The notes under the pieces: model-generated
Told to the model about the DNA's origin: nothing
Database searches by the model: none
Seen by the model: only the letters and a program-made list of their open reading frames with translations
Part shown: one piece after another, positions 58,272 to 64,000 of the stretch
Numbering within the stretch: the first letter of the stretch is position 1
How the letters are laid out: each line of letters opens with the position of its first letter
Position numbers and translations under genes: made by a program
NCBI RefSeq assembly: GCF_017305915.1
Contig: NZ_JAFKJN010000018.1
Coordinates: 62,001 to 126,000 of the forward strand
Direction: 5' to 3'
From: Reyranella sp.
GTDB taxonomy: Bacteria; Pseudomonadota; Alphaproteobacteria; Reyranellales; Reyranellaceae
Length of the DNA: 64,000 bases

Positions 58272-59289
58272 CGAGCAATCGATCGAGTTGGGCGTCGCTC
58301 GGCGTCACGCCGTAGAACAGACCGTAGAAGTCGCGCGTGTCGGCGCGCAGGTCGAGCCTGGCCTCGGCCGGATAAAAGGTCTGCAGCAGCCAGCGCAGGC
58401 CGATCAGCCGGTTGAGCGACGGCGGCGCGTCGATCCAGCCCCATGGCAGGCTGGGCGCGAGGAACACCCTGCCCTCCTTCACCGCGCGCACCTGGTCCCA
58501 GCCGGGCTTGGTCTTCACGCCGTCGAAGAAGGCGCGGTCCATCGTGATCACGATCTCGGGCTGCCAGGCGATGAGCTGCTCCATCGACGCGGTCGCGATG
58601 TTACCGCGGCCGCCCACGCCCTCGACGAGGTTGGTCGCACCAACGCGCTCGATGATCTCGGTGTTGATCGAGCCGCGCGCGCCGGTCTCCAGCCCCCCGG
58701 GCCCGCGCGCGAGATAGACGCGCGGCCGCTTGTCGGGCGGTACCTTGGTGAGCACCCCGTCGACCAGCGCCAAGGTTTTGTCCGCATAGGCCGCGAGCGT
58801 CGCGCCGCGCGGCTGGCGCCCGAGCACATCGGCGGCGAGCTTCAGCGACTCGGCCGTCGCGGCGAAGCGGCCGTCGATCAGCACATAGGGAATGCCGGTC
58901 TGGCTCTGCACGCGGTCGGCCAGCGAGACGTAGGTCTGCGTGGTCGAGCCGAAGTCGAGCACCAGGTCGGGCTTGGCGGCGACCAGGCGCTCCAGGCTCA
59001 CCGTGTCGCCGCGTCCGGTCAGGCGGCCGGTCTCCGGCAGGTCGCGCGCCGGTGCGGCGAGGAACTCCTTCTCGGCCGGCGACGGCTGGCGGATCCAGCC
59101 GACCATGGCGTCGCGCGCCAGCACATAGGCCAGCACCGAGGCCGGCGGCCCGGCGACGAACACGCGCTCGACCTTGGCCGGCAGCGTGACCGCGCGCTTG
59201 GCCGAATCGACGACCGTGCGGCTCTGCGCCAGTGCCGGCCGCGCCAGCAGGCCGCTGCCGAGCAATGCCAGCGCGTGCCGGCGTCTCAT
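58258..59289 (-). CDS. FecB/MolA-type periplasmic binding protein
   Basis: 343 residues, cluster-III binding protein fold. The signal is MRRRHALALLGSGLLARPALAQ, followed by DSAKRAVTLPAKVERVFVAGPPASVLAYVLA, then EKEFLAAPARDLPETGRLTG and KPDLVLDFGSTTQTYVSLADRV. The length and helix backbone match BtuF/FhuD/MolA. There is no recognisable siderophore pocket, and the small acidic-poor centre would fit an oxyanion such as molybdate. ATGA overlap with the trmO-like gene sets the start at 59289; the longer open frame is out of phase with that gene. Confidence 0.88.
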   Translation of the reverse strand: MRRRHALALLGSGLLARPALAQSRTVVDSAKRAVTLPAKVERVFVAGPPASVLAYVLARDAMVGWIRQPSPAEKEFLAAPARDLPETGRLTGRGDTVSLERLVAAKPDLVLDFGSTTQTYVSLADRVQSQTGIPYVLIDGRFAATAESLKLAADVLGRQPRGATLAAYADKTLALVDGVLTKVPPDKRPRVYLARGPGGLETGARGSINTEIIERVGATNLVEGVGGRGNIATASMEQLIAWQPEIVITMDRAFFDGVKTKPGWDQVRAVKEGRVFLAPSLPWGWIDAPPSLNRLIGLRWLLQTFYPAEARLDLRADTRDFYGLFYGVTPSDAQLDRLLGGSH

Positions 59290-59786
59290 GACTTGTCGCC
59301 GACCTGGAAGTCGCCGGCCTGCGCCGGAGCGAGCGGCTTGAACAGCGTGCGGTCGGGCTTGACGTCGATCAGCGGCGTGCCGTCGAGGCAGTCGAGGCCG
59401 CGCACCAGCAGGCTCGAGCCCTCGACCTCGACGAGTTGCACGATCGAGGTGCCGATCGGGTTGGGCCGCGCCGGCGTGCGCAGCGAGAACACACCACGGC
59501 CGTTGCCGTCGCTCTTGGGTGCTTGCATCACCAGGTCGCGGCGCGATTCGTGCAGCCAGTACAGCACCTCGAGTCGCTCGAACTCGGCAATGCTGTCGAG
59601 GCCCCTGTCCCAGGGTGCGAACAGCTCGATGCGGCAGGTCGGCCCGTCCGGCCGGCCCTGGCGCGGACAGGCCAGCCGGTCGGTCCACGGCGTGTGGATG
59701 CGGCCGATGAAGTAGAGCTCGGCGTCGGTGCGCGCCGGCAGGTCGATCACCAGCTCGCCGGGGCGGACCTCGTTGAGGCGAACCAT
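59286..59786 (-). CDS. TrmO/TsaA-domain protein (tRNA-N6-methyladenosine methyltransferase-like)
   Basis: 166 residues of the UPF0066/TsaA beta-barrel. Motifs include FIGRIHTPWTDRLACPRQG, EVLYWLHESRRD, VFSLRTPARPNPIGTSIVQL and DCLDGTPLIDVKP. The TrmO group uses S-adenosylmethionine to methylate N6 of t6A37 in tRNA; the SRTPARPNPIG and LDGTPLIDVKP loops are those of the family. Its place in a molybdate-type operon between mop and a binding protein is unusual and unexplained, but such TsaA-domain genes often sit beside metal-oxyanion genes. Starts 7 bases after mop. Confidence 0.85.
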   Translation of the reverse strand: MVRLNEVRPGELVIDLPARTDAELYFIGRIHTPWTDRLACPRQGRPDGPTCRIELFAPWDRGLDSIAEFERLEVLYWLHESRRDLVMQAPKSDGNGRGVFSLRTPARPNPIGTSIVQLVEVEGSSLLVRGLDCLDGTPLIDVKPDRTLFKPLAPAQAGDFQVGDKS

Positions 59787-59793
59787 GACGGCC

Positions 59794-60000
59794 TCAGTCG
59801 AGGCCGATCATCACGTCCGAGGCCTTGACCACGGCATAGGCGGTGTCGCCGACCTTGAGCTTCAGCTCGTCGACCGCCTCGTTGGTGATCGAGGCCGTGA
59901 CGACGGTGCCGTTCACGTCCAGCCGTACATGCGCGGTGGTGGCGCCCTTCTTGACCTCGACGATCCTGCCCTTGAGCCGGTTGCGCGCGCTGATCTTCAT
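59794..60000 (-). CDS. mop: Molybdate-binding (Mop/TOBE) protein, molbindin
   Basis: 68 residues, one TOBE/Mop domain: MKISARNRLKGRIVEVKKGA, TAHVRLDVNGTVVTASITNEAVDELKLKVGDTAYAVVKASDV. The xNxLKGxIxxV and ITxEAVxELxLxxGD patterns are those of molbindins, which assemble as hexamers that store molybdate or tungstate. It is the first gene of the operon that ends with the FecCD-type importer. Start ATG 60000 has GAGG about 8 bases upstream; the palindrome 12 bases above it is a probable Mo-box. Confidence 0.95.
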   Translation of the reverse strand: MKISARNRLKGRIVEVKKGATTAHVRLDVNGTVVTASITNEAVDELKLKVGDTAYAVVKASDVMIGLD

Positions 60001-60011
60001 GGCGACCTCGA

Positions 60012-60057
60012 CCGTTATTCCTGGACAAAGATAACGGTTTTTCGTCCCCTCGCGCAA
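60012..60057 (-). promoter_or_regulatory. Mo-box-like operator overlapping the mop operon promoter
   Basis: Minus strand: -35 TTGCGC (60057-60052), 18-base spacer, -10-like TATCTT (60033-60028). CCGTTAT (60037-60031) and ATAACGG (60018-60012) form an inverted repeat over the -10 and the start-site region. Its inner half-sites CGTTAT and ATAACG lie exactly 12 bases apart, the spacing of the ModE operator of E. coli modABC as I recall it. It lies 12-37 bases before the mop start codon. Binding by a ModE-type repressor is inference; no modE gene is in this window. Confidence 0.72.
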
Positions 60058-60061
60058 ACGG

Positions 60062-60409
60062 CTAGAAGGTCGTCTTGCCGCGGATCGAGATGGCAATGTG
60101 GGCGAAGTCGGACTCGGGCGTGGCGCCGTGCCAGTGCTTCTCGCCGGCCGGGATGACGACGAAGTCGCCCGGCCGGATATGGATCTCTTCCTTCTCCGTC
60201 GCGATGATCCCCTCGCCCTTGGTGACGTAGAGCACCTGGTCGAAGTCATGGACATGGAAGACGTTCACCGCACCCTTGTCGAAGTTGATGATGTTGGTGC
60301 GCAGATCGCTGCTGTCCGAATCGAGCACCGGCTGGACGGTGACCCGTCCCTTGAACAGGCCGCCGCCGCGTTCTTTCTGCTCGATCTCGCTGGTCCGCAG
60401 GACTTGCAT
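60062..60409 (-). CDS. Small cupin protein
   Basis: 115 residues. Motif 1 is in NVFHVHDFDQVLYVTKGEG (H-x-H and E), motif 2 in IRPGDFVVIPAGEKHWHGATPES, so the metal ligands are complete. It resembles cupin-2 proteins of quercetinase or sugar isomerase groups, substrate unknown. It reads toward the mop operon with the Mo-box gap of 61 bases. It could therefore be in a separate unit. Upstream of it lies the CmcJ-like gene. Confidence 0.88.
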   Translation of the reverse strand: MQVLRTSEIEQKERGGGLFKGRVTVQPVLDSDSSDLRTNIINFDKGAVNVFHVHDFDQVLYVTKGEGIIATEKEEIHIRPGDFVVIPAGEKHWHGATPESDFAHIAISIRGKTTF

Positions 60410-60448
60410 GGTTCCTCCCGTGCAGGTCCTGCGATCATGACCGGACCG

Positions 60449-61258
60449 CTAGTAGAACACCAGCGCCCGCACCTCGATGCTCTCGCGCGGCGGCGCGTCG
60501 GGCGCCAGCGGGTTGTCGAACGAGGTGTGGAACGACAGCCGGGCGCGGCCGTCGTCGGCGCTGTCGTGGACGCGGATCAGCAGCGCCTCGTCGGGCTGCA
60601 TGTCGGAGAAGTAGTACCAGCGATGGCCGGGCTTGTACTCGACCGACGAGGTCTCGCCGCGCACGTGCGGATAGACCAGGTCCGAGGCGATCAGGTCGGC
60701 GTCGGTGAAGGTCCGCGCGTCGCACAGCGCCAGCGGCGAATCCTGCACCGGCCCACGAATCGGCCGCCACACATTGACGATGCCGAAGCGGCCCTTCAGC
60801 AGCTCGTCCGCGTCGGCGCCGAGATGGTCGCGCACGCGCCGCGGCGCCGAGTTGACCGTGTGGTCGTTGTGGACGCGGCGCGACGGCTCGCGCGCGCCGG
60901 CGCGGGCGACGTTGCGCACCGTGTGGTCGAAGATCTGGACCTTGCGGGCGCCCAGCGTGTCGCGCAGCAGCGACTCGACCTCGGGGTAATAGACGCGCTC
61001 GACCTCCTCGGGCGTGTAGAAGTCGCGGACCTTGCTGGCCGCGTGGACGAGCTGGAAGCCGTTGCGGTCGAGCGAGAACGCGTCCTCGCGGCCGCGTGCA
61101 TCCTCGATCGCGATCCGGCGCGGATCGTCGATGCCGTTCCATTGCGGCACGCCGGCCGGGGGATCGAAGACGTAGCGCACGGGCTTCTCGGCTCCGCGCT
61201 TCAGGTAGTGCAACGTGGCGGTCAGCGGCTTGGAAACGACTTCAGCGACAAGGGACAT
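60449..61258 (-). CDS. CmcJ/NvfI-family oxidoreductase-like protein
   Basis: 269 residues. Family elements are RVHNDHTVNSAPRRVRDHL (H-N-D metal-like site), GRFGIVNVWRPIRGPVQDSPLALCDARTF, PHVRGETSSVEYKPGHRWYYF and MQPDEALLIRVHDS. CmcJ/NvfI/GA4 desaturase-like proteins are iron/2-oxoglutarate-type enzymes of secondary metabolism or carboxylate modification; the H-x-D and later H would bind iron. The catalytic role here is unknown. It starts after a weak GAGGAGAGCGTC site and lies 40 bases before the cupin gene, so the two may be co-expressed. Confidence 0.85.
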   Translation of the reverse strand: MSLVAEVVSKPLTATLHYLKRGAEKPVRYVFDPPAGVPQWNGIDDPRRIAIEDARGREDAFSLDRNGFQLVHAASKVRDFYTPEEVERVYYPEVESLLRDTLGARKVQIFDHTVRNVARAGAREPSRRVHNDHTVNSAPRRVRDHLGADADELLKGRFGIVNVWRPIRGPVQDSPLALCDARTFTDADLIASDLVYPHVRGETSSVEYKPGHRWYYFSDMQPDEALLIRVHDSADDGRARLSFHTSFDNPLAPDAPPRESIEVRALVFY

Positions 61259-61374
61259 GACGCTCTCCTCTCAAGAGTCGGCTTGGGAATCGATGTTGGA
61301 TCGGCCCGTGCCTTTCCAACCGTCGGGGCGCACGACAATTCGTGGCGCTTCGCACGAGAAAACTTGAGCTGCGG

Positions 61375-61611
61375 TCACGGCGCACGCTCCAGCAGCAGCG
61401 CGAAATCTGCCGCCGCATCGCCGAACGCCAGCCATCCCTTTGCCGCCGCGTAGGCCGCGGCGGCGTCGACTTCGGTGCGACGCTCCAGGCCCGGCCGGCC
61501 GACCAGGCGGTCGAGCGCGACGAAAGCCTCGTCGCCGCGGCGGACGCCGCGAATCGTGCGGCAAACATGGACGGCGCGTGCGTCGACCGTCATGGCGGGA
61601 AAGCGGGACAT
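61375..61611 (-). CDS. Hypothetical protein, 78 residues
   Basis: Small protein MSRFPAMTVDARAVHVCRTI through KGWLAFGDAAADFALLLERAP. A strong GGAGGA lies about 5 bases before ATG 61611, which supports translation. No family recognised. The middle (TEVDAAAAYAAAKGWL) looks helical. It lies between the CmcJ-like gene and the aldo/keto reductase on the same strand with about 115 and 215 non-coding bases on either side. Confidence 0.6.
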   Translation of the reverse strand: MSRFPAMTVDARAVHVCRTIRGVRRGDEAFVALDRLVGRPGLERRTEVDAAAAYAAAKGWLAFGDAAADFALLLERAP

Positions 61612-61827
61612 GAAGTCCTCCGGGTTCGGCAGAAAAAAGAGGATGGCGCCGTCAGGCGCGCGTCGCGGCGGTCAGCGGCGACAGCGACACATCGAAGTCA
61701 TGAGGACTTGCTGGCTCATCATGCCGTCAGCATCGCCCGGTCGATGCGCGGCGTAAATAATTCAAAAAACCAAAGATGCGTCGACGTCGGAAAGAGCCTT
61801 TCGCTTTGCCGACGCGGCGGAGCGAAT

Positions 61828-62802
61828 TTATCGCGCGACGACCTTCTGCTCCTCCAGCCGGTCGGTCGCCGGCGGCGGCGTGCGCGAGAGGTCGGCGATC
61901 TCGGCGCGCAACTCGGGCGTCATCTTCACGTCGATCGACCCGAGCGAGTCCTTGAGCTGGTCGAGATTGCGCGCGCCGACGATCGGCGCGGTGATCGCCG
62001 GATGCGCGCCGACCCAGGCGATCGCCGTCGTCACCGGATGGAGGCCCCTGGCCTTGCAGAAGCCGACATACTTCTCCGCCACCTCGAACATCCACCGATC
62101 GCCGTAGCGCGCCTCGTACATCTTGTTGGTGCGCAGCCGGCCGGTGGCGTTGCTCGAATACTTGCCCGACAGCAGCCCCGCCGCGGCCGGGCTGTAGGGG
62201 ATGACGCCGATGCCGTTGTGCTCGGCCATCGGCAGGATCTCGACCTCGGCCTGGCGCTTCACCAGGTTGTACATCGGCTGCGTCACCTGCAGGCGCGCCC
62301 AGTTGTTCCTCTCCTGGAGGTCGACCGCGCGCTGGGTCTGCCACGCCGACCAGTTGCTGACCGCGGGATAGATCACCTTGCCGGCGCGCACCAGGTCCTC
62401 CAGGCCGCGCATCGATTCCTCGATCGGCACCAGGGCGTCGTAGCGGTGCAGGAACAGCACGTCGATCCGGTCGGTCTGCAAGCGGCGCAGGCAGCCCTCG
62501 ATCGCCTCGATGACGTGACGGCGCGAGGTGCCGCGCGCGTTGAGGTCGGGCCGGATCTGGGCGTTGACCTTGGTGGTGAGGACGAGGTCGTTGCGATGGC
62601 CCTGGATCAGCCGGCCGAGGATCTCCTCCGAGACGCCCTTGTTGTACTCGTTGGCGGTGTCGAAGAAGTTGATGCCGGCGTCGCGGCACGCCTTGTACAT
62701 CGCGCCCGACGTCGCCTCGTCGGCATCGCCGCCGAACGACATGGTGCCGAAGCACAGTTGCGAAACCTGAACGCCGGTGCGGCCGAGAAGCTTGTATCTC
62801 AT
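61828..62802 (-). CDS. Aldo/keto reductase
   Basis: 324 residues of the AKR TIM barrel. The catalytic tetrad is visible: D48 and Y53 (FFDTANEYNKG), K78 (LVLTTKVNAQ), H119 (LFLHRYDA). The NADPH-binding region IPYSPAAAGLLSGKYS and the end HPAITAPIVGARNLDQL match the AKR12/13-like group. It reduces an aldehyde or ketone with NADPH, or works on a sugar; the substrate is unknown. Start ATG 62802 is the family's MRYKLLGRTG. The 217-base space downstream shows only a near-inverted GTCGGAAAG/CTTTGCCGAC at 61789-61816, a possible terminator. Confidence 0.93.
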   Translation of the reverse strand: MRYKLLGRTGVQVSQLCFGTMSFGGDADEATSGAMYKACRDAGINFFDTANEYNKGVSEEILGRLIQGHRNDLVLTTKVNAQIRPDLNARGTSRRHVIEAIEGCLRRLQTDRIDVLFLHRYDALVPIEESMRGLEDLVRAGKVIYPAVSNWSAWQTQRAVDLQERNNWARLQVTQPMYNLVKRQAEVEILPMAEHNGIGVIPYSPAAAGLLSGKYSSNATGRLRTNKMYEARYGDRWMFEVAEKYVGFCKARGLHPVTTAIAWVGAHPAITAPIVGARNLDQLKDSLGSIDVKMTPELRAEIADLSRTPPPATDRLEEQKVVAR

Positions 62803-62854
62803 GGCCTGTTCTAGGCCAGCCGGTTCCCGGCCCGCAAGCTTCGGCTTCTTCGTG

Positions 62855-63121
62855 TCACTTCGGTTTTGCCGGCTCCAGCAGCTTCACACCGTCGACCGTC
62901 AGCGTGATCGATTCCGGCGGGTCGCCGTCGGCGCGCAGCCAGCCGCGCGCAACGGCGACGCGGATCGCCGCGTCGATCGCGTCGCGGTTGGCGGTCGCGA
63001 GCTTGCCTTGCACCTTGTCGACATGCGTCCAGGTCGGCGGCGGCCGCCGCCCCGTCAGCTCGCGCACCGCCGAAAGCAGGGCTGTCAGGAACTGAGCAGG
63101 ACTTTGCGTCGGGCTGGCCAT
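62855..63121 (-). CDS. Hypothetical protein, 88 residues
   Basis: Short acidic/basic-balanced protein, PAQFLTALLSAVRELTGRRPPP through VDGVKLLEPAKPK. The layout (helix, then DAAIRVAVARGWLRADGDPPESITLTVDGVKLL) suggests a small winged-helix-like fold. The ATG at 63121 has TCGCGGCG only, so ribosome binding is weak. It lies before vapC on the same strand. Unknown function. Confidence 0.55.
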   Translation of the reverse strand: MASPTQSPAQFLTALLSAVRELTGRRPPPTWTHVDKVQGKLATANRDAIDAAIRVAVARGWLRADGDPPESITLTVDGVKLLEPAKPK

Positions 63122-63204
63122 CGCCGCGAGTATAGGCGCCTGCCCGCTCGCCCGTCCGGTCGAAATGAAGCCCTGCTACCTCAAGCGTGAGGCCAGTTGG
63201 CCAC

Positions 63205-63612
63205 TTAGACCAGCCAGTTCTCGACCCGTAAGCCCGGCACGCGACGGAACTCGCGAAGATTGTTGGTGACGACCATCAGGCCGAGTGCCACCGCCTGCGC
63301 CGCAATCATCAGATCCAAAGCGCCGATGCGCGTCCCGGCCCGCTCGAGGTCCAAGCGAAGGGTGGCATAGACCGGCACGAAGCCGCGCTCGAACTCGAGG
63401 ACGACGAACGGTCGAAGGAAAGCGGCCGCCGCGGCCGCGTTGCGCTCTGGCGCAGCCGATTTCAGCGCCCCGAACGCCAATTCAGCCTCGCTGATCGCCG
63501 AAACACCGACCTCGCCCGGCACGTGCCGGCGCAGGTGCCGCAAAAGCGGTTCGGAACGTCGTCGCAGCGCCTCGATGCAGATGTCCGTATCGAGCAGATG
63601 CGTCAGGGCCAT
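63205..63612 (-). CDS. vapC: PIN-domain toxin, VapC type
   Basis: 135 residues. PIN-domain acidic residues are D8 (HLLDTDICIEAL), E44 (SEAELAFGAL), D100 (IGALDLMIAAQA) and the closing ETxNxRxF-like region VVTNNLREFRRVPGLRVENWL. These form the Mg-dependent nuclease site that cleaves tRNA or rRNA. It overlaps its antitoxin gene by 10 bases and is the second gene of the pair. ATG 63612 gives the standard N-terminus MALTHLLDTD; earlier starts run into the antitoxin frame. Confidence 0.93.
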   Translation of the reverse strand: MALTHLLDTDICIEALRRRSEPLLRHLRRHVPGEVGVSAISEAELAFGALKSAAPERNAAAAAAFLRPFVVLEFERGFVPVYATLRLDLERAGTRIGALDLMIAAQAVALGLMVVTNNLREFRRVPGLRVENWLV

Positions 63613-63836
63613 TTGAAGACGCGCTTCTGCGGCGCGGCCGTGTGCCGGCGTATCGGATGTTTGGGATCTGCGAGCGAATAGGCCTCCTCGACCGAAGCCC
63701 ACGGATCGTCCTTCGCCAGCAGCATCACCCCGCCGGCAACGCGCTTCACATAAACTTCGTCGCCTTCGAAGCGGAATTCCTTCGGCAGGCGCACCGCCTG
63801 GCTGCGGCCGTTCCTGAAGAGCCTGGCCGTCTGCAT
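63603..63836 (-). CDS. vapB: VapB-type antitoxin (AbrB/MazE-like swapped hairpin)
   Basis: 77 residues. The N-terminus MQTARLFRNGRSQAVRLPKEFRFEGDEVYVKRVAGGVMLL is the AbrB/VapB DNA-binding module (RSQAVRLPKEF). The C-terminal part binds and blocks the toxin. It autoregulates the operon by binding the palindrome just upstream. ATG 63836 is the family start. Overlap with vapC gives coupled expression, normally with the antitoxin first as here. Confidence 0.92.
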   Translation of the reverse strand: MQTARLFRNGRSQAVRLPKEFRFEGDEVYVKRVAGGVMLLAKDDPWASVEEAYSLADPKHPIRRHTAAPQKRVFKWP

Positions 63837-63854
63837 CGGCTTGTCCTTTTGGTC

Positions 63855-63870
63855 TATACCATCTGGTATA
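63855..63870 (-). promoter_or_regulatory. VapB operator palindrome
   Basis: TATACC, spacer ATCT, GGTATA (on the minus strand TATACC-AGAT-GGTATA), a perfect 16-base inverted repeat about 20-35 bases before the vapB start. It is in an A/T-rich spot that would serve as the -10 region. Such palindromes are bound by VapBC complexes in other bacteria. Confidence 0.7.
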
Positions 63871-63973
63871 TATCGTTCCGGCGCTTCGCTCAATCGCGGC
63901 GCGGAACGGGTTTTCCGCCTGCTCATCGGCCGATTCCCTTTCCTGCTTCCAGCAAAGCCCCTACCCTCGCGGG

Positions 63974-64000
63974 ATGCAAGGCGAACACACCTACGACTTC
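63974..64000 (+). CDS. Start of a rightward gene cut by the window end
   Basis: ATG 63974 opens nine codons, MQGEHTYDF, up to the edge. Divergent from vapB with about 135 bases between. The TYDF end resembles the beginning of an FAD oxidoreductase (a TYDFIVVG-like strand) but the fragment is too short to claim that. No clear ribosome-binding site. Confidence 0.35.

Noticed and set aside
61789..61816. GTCGGAAAG/CTTTGCCGAC as a strong terminator
   Set aside because: Only near-complementary, with no T-run; mentioned as possible but not listed as a feature.

Overview
The window is a high-GC, densely coding stretch of an alphaproteobacterial chromosome. This follows from the complete IscR-controlled ISC operon with an alphaproteobacterial gene order, the many Bug-type (TctC-like) solute receptors, NnrU, a 17-kDa-antigen-like glycine-zipper pair, a ChvI-like regulator and the codon use. 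A Reyranella/Rhodospirillales-like soil or freshwater heterotroph would fit, but that is inference from gene content only. No phage, IS transposase, rRNA or CRISPR array was seen.

Layout. 1-7.6 kb: end of an ABC-2 exporter, an aminotransferase, several small envelope or unknown proteins, a stand-alone receiver and a Bug receptor. 7.8-12 kb: a cupin plus an SCP2-like/hydrolase fusion, then a membrane hybrid histidine kinase. 12-15 kb: a four-gene polar amino acid ABC importer. 15-25.4 kb: a catabolic block with Asp/Glu-hydantoin racemase, a frameshifted D-2-hydroxyacid dehydrogenase, a Bug receptor, a Rieske oxygenase, an IclR regulator, a flavin reductase-like protein, D-carbamoylase, hydantoinase, a DapA-like aldolase and an ATZ/TRZ-type amidohydrolase. 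Together these look like uptake and opening of a cyclic N-containing compound (ureide or hydantoin class). 25.7-31 kb: ferredoxin-NADP reductase, a tRNA with anticodon CAU, a compositionally odd ATP-grasp gene, mnmA and two glycine-zipper lipoproteins. 31-37.9 kb: the ISC operon iscR-nifS-like-iscS-iscU-iscA-hscB-hscA-fdx-iscX, with a strong palindrome over its promoter. 38-48 kb: housekeeping genes (anmK, tyrS, AsmA-like, glnE, bcp). 48-56 kb: amidohydrolase, a repeat-bearing OmpA lipoprotein, YbaK, a response regulator, acetoacetate decarboxylase-like, ppk2 and kup. 56.4-60 kb: a five-gene operon (mop, trmO-like, FecB/FecCD/FecE-type ABC importer) preceded by an excellent Mo-box-like inverted repeat. 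This suggests a MolABC-type molybdate/tungstate importer annotated by homology as an iron-siderophore system. 60-64 kb: cupin, CmcJ/NvfI-like protein, aldo/keto reductase, a VapBC pair with its operator palindrome, and the first codons of a further gene.

Structural highlights. A family of intergenic palindromic elements bounded by CTAGAGC/GCTCTAG occurs at 4.4 and 29.5 kb, with a short form at 50.5 kb. Two of these elements donate the stop codon of the adjacent gene. Two genes appear frameshifted (about 15.7-16.6 kb and 48.3 kb). These could be real lesions or assembly errors, and raw reads would decide. All calls are from reading the sequence, and no database search was possible.
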